Shown here: piece by piece, positions 24,512 to 33,672 of the stretch | Layout of the letters: each line of letters begins with the position of its first letter | Position numbering within the stretch: position 1 is the first letter of the stretch | Source of the DNA: Novosphingobium profundi | Lineage (GTDB): Bacteria > Pseudomonadota > Alphaproteobacteria > Sphingomonadales > Sphingomonadaceae | DNA length: 64,000 bases | Assembly: GCF_020524485.1 (NCBI RefSeq) | Contig: NZ_JAIVLF010000001.1 | Span: 1,240,001-1,304,000, forward strand | Reading direction: 5' to 3' | Program-made: the position numbers and the translations under genes | The notes under the pieces: model-generated | The model's database searches: none | Told to the model about the DNA's origin: nothing | What the model saw: the letters and a program-made list of their open reading frames with translations, nothing else

Positions 24512-25534
24512 TCAGAAGCGCACCCCGGTGGTCGCGAGCACGCGCGTCGAAGTGGCGCCTGCCTGGATTTCCGCCTGCAGCGAGAGGTGGCGATTGAGCT
24601 CGAAGTTGAACCCCGTCACCAGCGCGTACGGGTGGCTCGTCTTCATCCCGACCTCGTAGCGCAGGTACAGCGCCTCGCCATCCTCGAAGACCGGGCCGCT
24701 GTCCACGACGCCGCGAACGGTGGTGTCGAGGTCGAAGTAGTTTCCTCCGACATAGGGGGCGAAATAGGTGTCTTCGCCTAGGCGGAAGCGGGGCCCGGCC
24801 CGCAGGCCGAGGTTGGTTGATTTGACGTCGGAGCGCTCCTTGGAGGAAATGCTCACGGTCTTTGCGATCGAGCCGAGCGCGAACCAGTGTTCGTTGCCGT
24901 AGACGAGCAGGGTGCCCAGCGTGACGGTGGTGTTGTTGACCTTGGTCTCGACCGGAAGATGCACCGTGCCGCACGGGCGGGCGGGGCGGCAGAAGGGAAA
25001 TGGGATGACGGCATCGGCGTCGATGTCGATGTCGATGCGGTTGGTGCCGCGCACCTTGCCTATCGAAGCGAAGACGTTGACGCCTGGAAAGACCCATAGA
25101 TCGGCCTTGAAGCCGAGCATGCGGTTGTCGCCCTCGAGCCGGCTTGTGGTGACCGAGGGCAGGGGGAGCATGTTTGCATCCGGCTCCGGGGCCGCTCCCT
25201 TCGCCACGGCGGCCGAGAGGTCGTGCGAATTGAAGTTGGTCGTGTTCCATACCATCAGCATGCCCAGGCCATAGGGCTCGGGGATGCGGTAGCCCCGTGC
25301 CCGCGCTGCGTTGCCGCCCAGGGGGAAGAGTCGGCGGCGCGGCTCGTGCGGTGCGCTTTCCTCTTCGACCCGGGGGATCGCCTCGGCTTCGGACGCGGCG
25401 CGGGCTTCAGCCTCGAATTCGTCGGTGGGGGCGGCCGGGCCGACAGCGCCCTCGTCCAGGCCCTGCGCCAGAGCGGGAAGCGGTGCGCCGACCAGGTAGG
25501 CGGCGAGCGAGACGAGCGCAATGCGGTGCAACAT
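24512..25534 (-). CDS. Predicted outer-membrane beta-barrel protein, function unknown
   Basis: This 340 aa protein has a signal peptide (MLHRIALVSLAAYLVG, APLPALAQ) followed by an acidic Ala/Glu-rich linker and then a barrel-like region with alternating hydrophobic strands ending in Phe (ATTGVRF). A Cys pair occurs in FPFCRPARPCG. Similar proteins are annotated only as hypothetical or transporter-like barrels. The start at 25534 is chosen to fit the signal peptide; the frame extends to 25645. It is divergent from the D15-type barrel gene across a 175-base gap that holds a CTAG-type promoter motif. Confidence 0.65.
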   Translation of the reverse strand: MLHRIALVSLAAYLVGAPLPALAQGLDEGAVGPAAPTDEFEAEARAASEAEAIPRVEEESAPHEPRRRLFPLGGNAARARGYRIPEPYGLGMLMVWNTTNFNSHDLSAAVAKGAAPEPDANMLPLPSVTTSRLEGDNRMLGFKADLWVFPGVNVFASIGKVRGTNRIDIDIDADAVIPFPFCRPARPCGTVHLPVETKVNNTTVTLGTLLVYGNEHWFALGSIAKTVSISSKERSDVKSTNLGLRAGPRFRLGEDTYFAPYVGGNYFDLDTTVRGVVDSGPVFEDGEALYLRYEVGMKTSHPYALVTGFNFELNRHLSLQAEIQAGATSTRVLATTGVRF

Positions 25535-25672
25535 GGTCCGAGCATGGCGGGTACAGGCATCTGCGGCCATCGGGGGAAATCCCGAGGCGGCTGCATGCGC
25601 GCCCGAACCGGAGCGGGATGACATGTCCCAGCCATGGGGGAACACCTGATGGCTGCCTCGCTTGAGGCCGGG

Positions 25673-25683
25673 CTAGTCTACCC
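25673..25683 (+). promoter_or_regulatory. CTAG-containing promoter-like motif before the D15-type barrel gene
   Basis: CTAGTCTACCC lies 37 bases upstream of the start at 25710. Its TAGTCT could serve as a -10 element. Near-identical motifs sit 38 bases before the SphA-type gene and 43 bases before the beta-propeller/cytochrome gene. Confidence 0.35.
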
Positions 25684-25709
25684 GCGACCACTACGGTGCG
25701 GGGAGCGTG

Positions 25710-26915
25710 ATGAGGACAGGGCGGCAGGTACGATTTCTGGGGACGGGCGTCGCTCTGGCCGGGGCGCTGGTTCTGTCGGCCCCGCTGCGGGCGCAGTCCG
25801 CAGACCTCGCCAGGGAGATCGACACGCAGGCGGATACGCTGCAGGCGATGGATGAGGAGGGGGCACCACAAGACCCCGAAGAGGGAGGAAAGGTTCGATT
25901 TGGCAAGGACTTGCTTATCGCGCCGATCCCCGTCTCCAATCCGGCACTCGGCACCGGTCTCGCTTTGACGGGGGTGCTCTATTACAACCCGAAGGACGAG
26001 CCGACGCCCTGGGTGACAGGTGTCGGAGCCGGGTATACCAGCACTGATACCTGGGGGGCAGGCTTCTACCACCAGATGTCCTTTGGTCAGGACCGGTTCC
26101 GGGTTGCGGCGATGGGCGGCTATGGCGATGCCCGGCTTAATTTCTACGGTATCGGTCCCAATGCCGGGGATGCGGGGGTTTCGGTCGACCTGCGCAACCG
26201 GGGCACTTCGGCCTATCTTGATGGCGAGGCCCGGCTTTTCGACAAGGGTCTGCTTTCCAACCTGCATGTCGGCGCGCGCGTGAGTTACCTGCGCATTCGC
26301 TCGAGCATCGGCATCCCGACACCCAACCGCCCCGACCTGAACCTGCCCTCCATCGAGCGGCGCAGTACGGTTGCGGCCATAGGCCCCTCCTTCACGTTCG
26401 ATACCCGCAACCATCCCTTCAACCCCAGCAAGGGGGTCCTCGTAACAGGAACCTGGATGTTCGGTGCCGACTTTCTCGGCAGCGATTTTGAACATCGCAA
26501 GCTGGAGTTGCTGTCGACCGGCTACTTCTCGCTCACCGACACTACGGTGCTGGCCGTGCGCAAGACGGCCTGCGCGGTGAAGGGCAATGCGCCGTTCTAC
26601 GACCTGTGCATGTTCGGCAAGAACGGGGATCTGCGCGGCTACGAGGCGGGGCGTTACCGCGACGGGGCCACCTGGGCCTTCCAGCTGGAGGTGCGCCAGC
26701 GCCTCACCCCAAAGCTGGGCGTGGTCGGCTTCGCCGGTGTCGGCGGCATTGCCGCATCGAGCGGGGATATCTGGAAGCACAGCCATACGCTGGCTTCGGG
26801 CGGGGCGGGTCTGCGTTACCTCGCATCGAAGGCCAACAACGTGAACCTGCGCTTCGACGTGGCCTGGGGCAAGGACGGCGCGGCCTACTACTTCGGCATC
26901 GGCGAGGCGTTCTAG
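25710..26915 (+). CDS. D15/Omp85-type outer-membrane surface antigen
   Basis: This 401 aa protein has a signal sequence (MRTGRQVRFLGTGVALAGAL to LRAQ) and the C-terminal half of a BamA/TamA-like barrel: FTFDTRNHPFNPSKGVLVTGTW matches the conserved D15 strand motif, and GNAPFYDLCMFGKNGDLRGYEAGRYRD contains the lid-loop RGYE-type motif. POTRA domains are absent, so it is a short member of the BamA/D15 superfamily, not BamA itself. It may display or translocate a partner protein, or be an independent barrel. The start is ATG 25710 (GGGAG upstream); GTG 25707 is possible. Confidence 0.78.
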   Translation: MRTGRQVRFLGTGVALAGALVLSAPLRAQSADLAREIDTQADTLQAMDEEGAPQDPEEGGKVRFGKDLLIAPIPVSNPALGTGLALTGVLYYNPKDEPTPWVTGVGAGYTSTDTWGAGFYHQMSFGQDRFRVAAMGGYGDARLNFYGIGPNAGDAGVSVDLRNRGTSAYLDGEARLFDKGLLSNLHVGARVSYLRIRSSIGIPTPNRPDLNLPSIERRSTVAAIGPSFTFDTRNHPFNPSKGVLVTGTWMFGADFLGSDFEHRKLELLSTGYFSLTDTTVLAVRKTACAVKGNAPFYDLCMFGKNGDLRGYEAGRYRDGATWAFQLEVRQRLTPKLGVVGFAGVGGIAASSGDIWKHSHTLASGGAGLRYLASKANNVNLRFDVAWGKDGAAYYFGIGEAF

Positions 26916-26984
26916 GCGCGCGTGGGGGGAACGATCCACGCCGTGCCTGCGGGTAAATCCGGATTCGCCGCCGGGCCTGGCATC

Positions 26985-26995
26985 CTAGGCTACCC
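26985..26995 (+). promoter_or_regulatory. CTAG-containing promoter-like motif before the SphA-type gene
   Basis: CTAGGCTACCC lies 38 bases before the start at 27023. It matches the motif at 25673 except one base. A perfect palindrome AATCCGGATT occurs about 30 bases further upstream. Confidence 0.35.
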
Positions 26996-27022
26996 ACGAT
27001 CCCATAGGAGTGGAGAGATCGT

Positions 27023-28003
27023 ATGATGAAGTGGGCATGTCACCGGCCTCTGGCCCTCGTCCTGGGGATGGCGGGCCTTGCGCTCGGAGCTCCGGGCGCC
27101 GAGGCGACCGAGAGCGGAGCTTCGCTCTACCTGCTGGGATCGGGTGGCCCCGGGACCGCGGTGATGCCCCCGCTCGAAGGGGTCTATTTCGACAAGATGG
27201 TCTGGGTCTATGACGGCTCGGCCGAGGCGAACCGTCGCATTCCGGTCAATGGCAATATCACGCTGGGTCTCGACACCACGATCGTTGCCGACTTCACCAC
27301 CCTGCTTGCGGTGCCTTCGACCAATTTCCTGGGCGGAACGCTGGCGGTGGGCCTTACCATGCCGCTGGGTGCGCCGATCATCGATGCCGAGGGGCTTCTG
27401 ACGGGACCGGCGGGCGGGACGACGCTGACAGGCTCTCTCCACGATAGCGCGCTCACCACCGGAGACCCGGTGGTCCTGACGCAACTGGGGTGGCAGGCGG
27501 ACAAGCTGCACATCCAGGTCTCGACGATGACCAACGTGCCGATCGGCCACTACCGCGAGAGCGGCCTTGCCAACCTCTCGCTGCACCGCTGGGCCGTCGA
27601 TGGCTCGCTCGCCCTGAGTTGGCACGACCCGGAAAGCGGCTGGGATCTCAGCGCCAAGGCCGGGTACACGGCAAACGGCGACAACCGCGATTCCGGCTAT
27701 GACAGCGGCGATGAAATCCACATCGAGGGCGCCATCGAGAAGACGCTTTCGCCTAAGTTCTCGCTGGGCGTCCAGGGCTATTACCAGAAGCAGGTCAGCG
27801 ATGACCGCGGCATGCTGGGCCCCTTCCGGGGGGAAGTCGTCGCGGTGGGCGCGACCGCCGCGACGACGGTGATGATGGCTGGCGTTCCGGCCACATTCCG
27901 GGGCCGGATCATGGAGGAGATCGACACGACCAACCGTCTCGAAGGGACCTCCTTCTGGCTCGATTTCACGGTGCCGATCCACATGAACATGCCTGCGGGC
28001 TGA
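27023..28003 (+). CDS. SphA-type outer-membrane protein (MetA-pathway-of-phenol-degradation-like family)
   Basis: This 326 aa protein has a Sec signal (MMKWACHRPLALVLGMAGLA, ending near GAEATE) and begins the mature part with SLYLLGSGGPGTAVMPPLEGVYFD, typical of SphA-family barrels of the phenol-degradation meta-pathway family. Later segments (LGWQADKLHIQVSTMTNVPIGHY, WDLSAKAGYTANGDN) are barrel strands. Relatives are linked to uptake of hydrophobic compounds, for example sphingosine-inducible SphA in Pseudomonas. It follows the D15-type gene on the same strand, with its own promoter-like motif. Confidence 0.72.
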   Translation: MMKWACHRPLALVLGMAGLALGAPGAEATESGASLYLLGSGGPGTAVMPPLEGVYFDKMVWVYDGSAEANRRIPVNGNITLGLDTTIVADFTTLLAVPSTNFLGGTLAVGLTMPLGAPIIDAEGLLTGPAGGTTLTGSLHDSALTTGDPVVLTQLGWQADKLHIQVSTMTNVPIGHYRESGLANLSLHRWAVDGSLALSWHDPESGWDLSAKAGYTANGDNRDSGYDSGDEIHIEGAIEKTLSPKFSLGVQGYYQKQVSDDRGMLGPFRGEVVAVGATAATTVMMAGVPATFRGRIMEEIDTTNRLEGTSFWLDFTVPIHMNMPAG

Positions 28004-28138
28004 CGCAGCCGGGGACGCGCCGTGCTGTGATGGCGCGTCCGCAGGGCCCTTGGGGACTGCGGGTTAATCCCGATACCCGCACGCTGGCGCTTCCGGGAGG
28101 ATGCGCGAGGCAAAGCCACTGCCAGGAGAAATTTCGAC

Positions 28139-28975
28139 ATGAGACGAGCCATATCCGTTGCGAGCAGCGTGTTTCTGATGCTGGCGGCGCCGCTCGCCCA
28201 GGCGCAGGAGGACGAGGCGGTTTCGGTGACGGGCGATGCGCCGGCCGAACAGAGTTCGAGCGCGGGGCTCGCCGAGCAGCTCGCCAATCCAGTCGCCAAC
28301 CTCATCTCGGTGCCCCTCCAGTTCAATTACGACTGCTGCTACGGCCCTGCCGACGGGGACCGGCTTACCGTGAACGTGCAGCCGGTCATCCCCTTCTCGG
28401 TCGGGGAGGACTGGAACCTCATCACCCGTACCATCGTGCCTATCATCACCCAGGGCGAGACGGTGCAAGGCGCGGGGGGGATGAGCGGCCTTGGCGATGT
28501 GGTGCAGAGCTTCTTTCTCTCGCCCAAGGAGGCGAAGAACGGGCTGGTCTGGGGTGTCGGACCGGCGATCCTCTACCCCACCGGGAAGACCGGGTTCTCG
28601 GCCGAGAAATGGGGCGCGGGGCCGACCGCCGTCGTGCTCAAGCAGGGCGGGGGCATGACCTACGGCCTCCTTGCCAACCACATCTGGTCCTTTGCGGGCG
28701 ATTCCATCGAGCCGGGCGTCAGTGCCACCTTCATCCAGCCCTTCGTGACCAAGACACTGCCCGATTCCACCGCTTTCACGATCAACACCGAGACCACGCG
28801 CGACTGGAAGCGTGACACCTGGACGGTGCCGATCAACTTCGTGGTGAGCCATGTCTACTCGGTCGGCAAGCAGCCGATCAGTCTGGCGGTGGGTGCGCGC
28901 TACTACGCCGAGCGGCCCGAAGGCGGCCCGAACTGGGGCGCCCGCTTCGTCGCCACCTTCCTGTTTCCCCAATGA
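28139..28975 (+). CDS. Outer-membrane transporter-like protein
   Basis: This 278 aa protein has a signal peptide (MRRAISVASSVFLMLAAPLAQAQ) and a mature part with strands typical of the phenol-pathway-like channel family (PLQFNYDCCYGPADGDRLTVNVQPVIPF, GLGDVVQSFFLSPK, WGVGPAILYPTG). Many homologs carry misleading names such as neuromedin U. It probably forms an outer-membrane channel. It follows the SphA-type gene by 135 bases and precedes the DUF2092 gene; substrate unknown. Confidence 0.7.
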   Translation: MRRAISVASSVFLMLAAPLAQAQEDEAVSVTGDAPAEQSSSAGLAEQLANPVANLISVPLQFNYDCCYGPADGDRLTVNVQPVIPFSVGEDWNLITRTIVPIITQGETVQGAGGMSGLGDVVQSFFLSPKEAKNGLVWGVGPAILYPTGKTGFSAEKWGAGPTAVVLKQGGGMTYGLLANHIWSFAGDSIEPGVSATFIQPFVTKTLPDSTAFTINTETTRDWKRDTWTVPINFVVSHVYSVGKQPISLAVGARYYAERPEGGPNWGARFVATFLFPQ

Positions 28976-29182
28976 TCCCGATTGGCCGGGAGGTGACGGG
29001 CCGGGAAGGGATGGCGCGGCAAGGGTCAGACCTCCGGGCACTCAGGAGTTTTCCCGATGGGGAGAGGGCGCGGGCGCGGCGATAGTCGTTGGACTGGAAC
29101 ACGATCCGGCAAAAGGGGCGGACCGCGCACGATCCCGGGCCTGTCCGGGGCGTTCGCCCGGTATGAGGAAGGATGTACGTCT

Positions 29183-29974
29183 ATGTTCAAAGCGAACTTG
29201 CGACACGTAGCGCTTGCGCTGGCCTGTCTGGCGGTCGGTGCTCCGCACATGGCCGGCGCGCAGGAGGACGCGGACGCCGAAGTCCCCGACAATCCGATCG
29301 ATCCGGCCGCGATGGCCGCCCTCGATGAGATGAGCGCCTCGCTCCAGCAGCTGGCCAGCTTCACCGTGACCTCCGAAGCGACGAGCGAAATCGTGCTCGA
29401 GGCCGGGCAGAAAATCCAGTTCGGCGCCCATGTCGAGGTCAAGGTGCACCGGCCCGATGCCTTCCGCGTCGTCAGCACGGCCGACACTCAGACCCGCGAG
29501 ATGTTCTACGACGGCAAGAGCTTCAGTCTCTTCGCGCCCAAGCTGAACTACTACGCCACGTTCGATGCCCCGCCGACGATCGGCCAGACCATCGACAAGG
29601 CGCGTACCGAGTTCGGTCTGGAAGTGCCGCTGGCGGATCTGTTCATCTGGGGGACCGACCAGACCATGCGCAGCCGGATCCTTGGCGCAATGGTCATTCG
29701 TCCCGAGACCATCGGCTCCCGCACGTGCATGCACTATGCGTTTCGCCAGCAGCGCGTCGACTGGCAGGTCTGGATCGACCAGGGGCCCCGGCCGCTTCCC
29801 TGCAAGCTGGTCATCACCAACCGCGACGATGCCGCGATGCCCCAGTACACGGCGGTCCTGACCTGGGATACCACCACCCCGGTCAGTGCGGCCGAACTGG
29901 CCTTCACGCCGCCCGCGGGTGCCACGCCCATCGCGATCAGCGAAGTTCCCGAAGCCGAGGAGACGGCGCAATGA
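29183..29974 (+). CDS. DUF2092 periplasmic protein (LolA-like fold)
   Basis: This 263 aa exported protein has a signal peptide (MFKANLRHVALALACLAVGA to MAGAQ) and a DUF2092 region: MSASLQQLASFTVTSEATSE, FDGKS-like MFYDGKSFSLFAPKLNYYATF, and LEVPLADLFIWG. The family is predicted to resemble LolA/LolB lipoprotein carriers. The start ATG 29183 follows GAAGGA; the frame extends upstream to 29057 without a good site. The last codon and stop overlap the next gene by ATGA, so the two are translationally coupled. Its role is unknown. Confidence 0.75.
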   Translation: MFKANLRHVALALACLAVGAPHMAGAQEDADAEVPDNPIDPAAMAALDEMSASLQQLASFTVTSEATSEIVLEAGQKIQFGAHVEVKVHRPDAFRVVSTADTQTREMFYDGKSFSLFAPKLNYYATFDAPPTIGQTIDKARTEFGLEVPLADLFIWGTDQTMRSRILGAMVIRPETIGSRTCMHYAFRQQRVDWQVWIDQGPRPLPCKLVITNRDDAAMPQYTAVLTWDTTTPVSAAELAFTPPAGATPIAISEVPEAEETAQ

Positions 29975-30543
29975 CCTCTCGTGACCCCATGCGCGTGCTG
30001 GCTTTCGGCACGCTGTCCATCGCTCTGGCCGCTGTGCCGCTCCCTGCGCTTGCGGTCGATGCCGCGTCGCGCGGCGTGCACATGGCCACGCCGCTTCCGG
30101 AGGCCGTCCGCGAGGCGCCGGGACAGGCCGCGCTCATGGCGCCGCCCCGTGGACGGCCGAGCCACGGGGGAGGCAACCGGCCCAATGCCGGGCGCCCCAA
30201 CCACAACAGGCCAAGCCACAATCGCCCCAGCCATGGGCACCGTCCCCCCGCGCGCGGCAGCTCGCACGTGACCATCAATCACTACGAGAACAACAGCCAC
30301 CACGGCGGCCACCATCATCACGACCACTGGGACAGCTGGGACGATCACTGGCACCCGGTGCGAACCGCGGCCACCGTCGCGGTCACGGCGGCCGTAGTCG
30401 GCTCGATCGTGCGCAGCGTTCCGCCCAACTGCAGCACGGTGATTGTGAACGGCATCAGCTACTCGCAATGCGGGAACACCTGGTACCAGCCCCAGTACGC
30501 GGGCTCTTCGGTGCAGTACGTCGTGGTCAATCCGCCACGCTGA
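29971..30543 (+). CDS. His-rich secreted protein coupled to the DUF2092 gene
   Basis: This 190 aa protein starts at ATG 29971, inside the preceding stop. It has a signal peptide (FGTLSIALAAVPLPALAV), an Arg/Pro/Asn/His-rich low-complexity middle with repeats of the type RPSHNRPSH, and a His/Asp cluster (HHGGHHHHDHWDSWDDHWH) suggestive of metal binding. A hydrophobic segment (TVAVTAAVVGSIV) precedes a C-terminal domain with two cysteines (PNCSTVIVNGISYSQCGNTWY...YVVVNPP) that resembles DUF6515-type tails. Function unknown; a periplasmic metal-binding partner of the DUF2092 protein is a guess. Confidence 0.65.
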   Translation: MTSRDPMRVLAFGTLSIALAAVPLPALAVDAASRGVHMATPLPEAVREAPGQAALMAPPRGRPSHGGGNRPNAGRPNHNRPSHNRPSHGHRPPARGSSHVTINHYENNSHHGGHHHHDHWDSWDDHWHPVRTAATVAVTAAVVGSIVRSVPPNCSTVIVNGISYSQCGNTWYQPQYAGSSVQYVVVNPPR

Positions 30544-30586
30544 TCACTCGCGGCGCGAAGGCCGACAGGCGCAGTAGGGGAACGCG

Positions 30587-31432
30587 ATGAGCCTTCTGTT
30601 CGTGCTCAAGCTGGCGCTGGCTTTCAGCATCATGCTGATGGTCTTCGCGCTGGCGTTGCGGGCCCGCTTCGCGGACCTGGGCTACATGGTGGTGCACTGG
30701 CGCGAGGGGCTGGGCGCGCTGGCCGCCATGTACCTCGTCGTTCCTGCCGTTGCCATCGTCCTGGCGGGGTGGCTCGACATCTCGCCGGACGTCAAGGTCG
30801 CGCTTGTCGCTATCGCCTTTTCGCCCCTGCCGCCGATCCTGCCGGCCAAGCAGCTCAAGATGGGGGCGAGTGCGGGCTATGCGACAGGTCTCCTCGTCAT
30901 GGCGACCTTCGCCTCGATCCTGATTGCCCCCTGGGGCATGCCGGTCGCCGCTGCGCTGCTCAAGGCCCATGCCCATAGCCTGACCCCGATGAGCGTGGCC
31001 GCGCCTCTGGTCGTGACGGTTCTGATCCCGCTGGTGCTGGGCCTGATCGCGCGGCCGCTGCTGGGCCCGCATGTCGACAAGGTCGGGAGCAAGGCGAGCC
31101 GGGCAGGGACCATTCTGCTGCTGCTGGGCGTGGTGGGACTATCCGCAGGGCTTATCCCGGCGATTTCGCACGTTGTCGGGCAGGGCACGCTGGTGGTCCT
31201 GGCGCTGGCGGTCGTGGCAGGGGTGCTCGCGGGCTACATGCTGGGCGGCAAGGAGGTGGGCAACCGCAAGGCGCTGGCCTTGGCGGCCGCCTCGCGCCAC
31301 CCGGGCGCGGCCATCGCCATCGCGACGCACAGTTTTCCGCACGCGGCCCAGGCACCTGCCGCGATTGCGCTCGCGGCCATCGTCTCGGGTCTGGTCTGCG
31401 TGCCGCTCCTCAAGCTGATGGAACGCCCCTGA
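30587..31432 (+). CDS. BASS-family (bile acid:Na+ symporter-like) membrane transporter
   Basis: This 281 aa protein is almost entirely hydrophobic with about eight to nine helices. The segments ALVAIAFSPLPPILPAKQLKMG and AAASRHPGAAIAIATHSFP match the crossover-region motifs of the bile acid:sodium symporter fold (BASS/SBF). It would move an organic anion across the inner membrane, possibly sodium-coupled. It follows the His-rich gene by 43 bases and is convergent with the next outer-membrane-protein gene. Substrate unknown. Confidence 0.75.
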   Translation: MSLLFVLKLALAFSIMLMVFALALRARFADLGYMVVHWREGLGALAAMYLVVPAVAIVLAGWLDISPDVKVALVAIAFSPLPPILPAKQLKMGASAGYATGLLVMATFASILIAPWGMPVAAALLKAHAHSLTPMSVAAPLVVTVLIPLVLGLIARPLLGPHVDKVGSKASRAGTILLLLGVVGLSAGLIPAISHVVGQGTLVVLALAVVAGVLAGYMLGGKEVGNRKALALAAASRHPGAAIAIATHSFPHAAQAPAAIALAAIVSGLVCVPLLKLMERP

Positions 31433-31450
31433 GCTCTCGTCCCGTTCGGT

Positions 31451-32302
31451 TCAGAACGAGGCCTGGAGGACGAGCGCCGGGCCGTTCATCTTGTAGCGCA
31501 CGCGCCCGTTCCAGGCGTCCTTCTCGATACCCAGACGGTAGTCCACATAGCGGTAGGCCACTCCCAGCGCGAGGTGGTCGAGAACGCGGTAGTTGAGCCC
31601 GGCCTGCACGTTGACGAGCTTGCCGTCGTAGTCCTTGATCTTGAGCGAGAGATAATCCACCCGGCCGCTGGCCTCGAGGCGCGGCGCCACCTGCCAGGTG
31701 CCGAACAGGCCGACCGTAGGCAGCGGCGCGAAGACCTTCTTGACCCGGGTGGTCGCCTGCACGGCATCGTTTCCGATCACCGCCTCGCCCGACAGCGAGA
31801 TGCGAAAGTCCGTGGCGTGGAGGCCCAGGGCAGCGCCGATCTCCAGATCGGGCTTCTGGACGAAGGCATAGCCCACCGTGAAGCGGTAGACGTCGCTCTC
31901 GAAGCTGCTGCCGATACTGGCCGATGCGGGATAGGTGGTGCCGTCGAAGACGATGTCGCGCGCGATCCCGATCTCGCCGCTGCGTTCGAGGCGGAAGAAG
32001 TCGGCACCCACGATCACCTTGCCCAGGCGCGAGCCCAGCGAGACGGCGGGGACGACCTCGTTACGGTCGAGCGCGAGATCGCGCTCCATGTCGATGTCGG
32101 TGCCGATGGCGCTCTGCGTGTTGGCGGTGGCCCGCACCTTGGTGTCGACCTTGGGGTAATAGGCTTGGAGGTTGATCCAGTAATCGTCGGCCAGCGTCTG
32201 GGCCTGGGCCGGCACCTGCCACAGCGCCGAGGTCAGCAGCGCGCCTGCGAGGGCTGCGGCACGTCGGGCGCGGCGGCCCCCTGGCTGCACGTCGTGATCC
32301 AT
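31451..32302 (-). CDS. Predicted outer-membrane barrel protein
   Basis: This 283 aa protein starts at ATG 32302 behind GGGAGGA. It has a basic N-terminus and signal sequence (RRAAALAGALLTSALW, QVPAQAQ) and a barrel of regular strands: TVGYAFVQKPDLEIGAALGLHATDF, GLFGTWQVAPRLEASGRVDYLSL, LALGVAYRYVDYRLG, with a terminal Phe. The fold resembles OmpW/OprG-like or porin-family small barrels, but I cannot name it. It is transcribed leftward, convergent with the BASS transporter. A CTAGAGT motif lies about 60 bases upstream on its strand. Confidence 0.68.
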   Translation of the reverse strand: MDHDVQPGGRRARRAAALAGALLTSALWQVPAQAQTLADDYWINLQAYYPKVDTKVRATANTQSAIGTDIDMERDLALDRNEVVPAVSLGSRLGKVIVGADFFRLERSGEIGIARDIVFDGTTYPASASIGSSFESDVYRFTVGYAFVQKPDLEIGAALGLHATDFRISLSGEAVIGNDAVQATTRVKKVFAPLPTVGLFGTWQVAPRLEASGRVDYLSLKIKDYDGKLVNVQAGLNYRVLDHLALGVAYRYVDYRLGIEKDAWNGRVRYKMNGPALVLQASF

Positions 32303-32575
32303 TTCATCGTCCTCCCGGCGCCCGATTGCGCCCCTGCCGCACGCCCTGCGGCGAAGGGGCACTCTAGCGTCAGGGGACGGGATGGCTCATCGGGGTTTCT
32401 CCCAAGTCCAACTCGGGGTGATCCCGCAAATTGCAGGCTGTGGGCACATTCCTCACGCACCCGAGCGCCGCTCGCCTCCCGGGCAAGTCGTTGCAATGCG
32501 GTCGCCTCTTGCCATACCGGGGCATTGTGCAGGGGCCCCAGAGCGGTACGGGAAAGGCAGGAGAGGGGACGCGCG

Positions 32576-33535
32576 TCAGCCCGCCGGGCCTGCCAGGAAG
32601 GCCGCCAGCGCCGCGCCCGTGGCGGCGGGCTGGTCCTGCACGGGAAAGCCGCTGGCTTTGGGAAGGATCACCGAGCGTACATCGCGAAGCTGGGCTTCGG
32701 CCTCTTCGCGATAGATCAGGAAGAAGGTGTCGCGTTCACCATAGAGTAGCAGCGTAGGGGCCTCGACCTGGCGCATGAGGGTGGGAAAATCCGTGAGCGC
32801 GACGCCGCGCTCCTGCGGGCGGATCCAGCGTCCGGCAAGGCGGCGGCTGGTGTTCTGTTCGGCGGCGATACGCGGCGCATCGTCGAGGTGGAAGACGGCC
32901 TTGGACAGCGCGGCGGGGCTGGGGAGGGGATCGCCTTCGGGGGTGAACATTCCGGCCTGACCAGCTTCCTTCTCCATGACCTCCTCCCAGGTGCGGGCGG
33001 TGCCCAGAACGCAGGAAGGAAGGGCAAGGCGCTCCACTATCTGCGGGCACAGCGAGGCAAGCGCGACCGCCACGCATCCGCCGAGCGAGGTCCCGGCAAG
33101 GTGGACCTTCGCAAAGCCCATCTCGCGGCCCAGCTCCTCCAACGCCCCGCGCACGAGCATCGCGGTTTCGTGTACGCTCTGGACCTCGGGCGGCGTGCCG
33201 TCCCAGGTCGAGGCACCGTGTCCGGGCAGGTCGATGGCAATGACCATGCGGTCCCTGGCAAGCACTGGCGCAACCCCGCGCCAATCCGCAACCCAGCCCC
33301 CCAGCTTGTGAAGGAGCACGACCGGGGGCTGGTCACCTAGCGTGCCGAGCGTTGCATAGTGCAACCGGCCACCGGCGCGGCGTACCCAGCCATGGCTGTC
33401 CCAGATGTCGGGCGGAGGCGGAGCGAAAGCGATGTCGGAAGCGGAACTGGCCATGGCGCGTGTGGTGAACCCTCCTGTCGAGGCCAGGGCACAGGCACCG
33501 CCGATGAGACCGTTCAGTGTTCGACGCGTGACCAT
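32576..33535 (-). CDS. Tat-exported alpha/beta hydrolase
   Basis: This 319 aa protein starts at the ATG at 33535, behind GAGGAA. A twin-arginine signal (MVTRRTLNGLIGGACALAST) suggests folded export. The hydrolase core has VVLLHKLGGW (oxyanion), IAIDLPGHGAST, the nucleophile elbow AGTSLGGCVA (Ser), LLLYGERDTFF (acid), and a C-terminal segment where the catalytic His is expected but not clear: PKASGFPVQDQP has no His at the usual place. That may mean a lost or displaced His. It is divergent from the beta-propeller/cytochrome gene. Substrate unknown. Confidence 0.78.
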   Translation of the reverse strand: MVTRRTLNGLIGGACALASTGGFTTRAMASSASDIAFAPPPPDIWDSHGWVRRAGGRLHYATLGTLGDQPPVVLLHKLGGWVADWRGVAPVLARDRMVIAIDLPGHGASTWDGTPPEVQSVHETAMLVRGALEELGREMGFAKVHLAGTSLGGCVAVALASLCPQIVERLALPSCVLGTARTWEEVMEKEAGQAGMFTPEGDPLPSPAALSKAVFHLDDAPRIAAEQNTSRRLAGRWIRPQERGVALTDFPTLMRQVEAPTLLLYGERDTFFLIYREEAEAQLRDVRSVILPKASGFPVQDQPAATGAALAAFLAGPAG

Positions 33536-33672
33536 GGCGGGCATTTCCTCGTACGGTGTGTGGGATGGTCGGGCAGGCTCCCCACAAGTGGATGCCGGGT
33601 CGAGCGGCCGCACGGTGCCTATCCGCGTGCCGAGAAGTGGCAAGCGTCGGGCCTTGTTCCGGCGCATCTATC

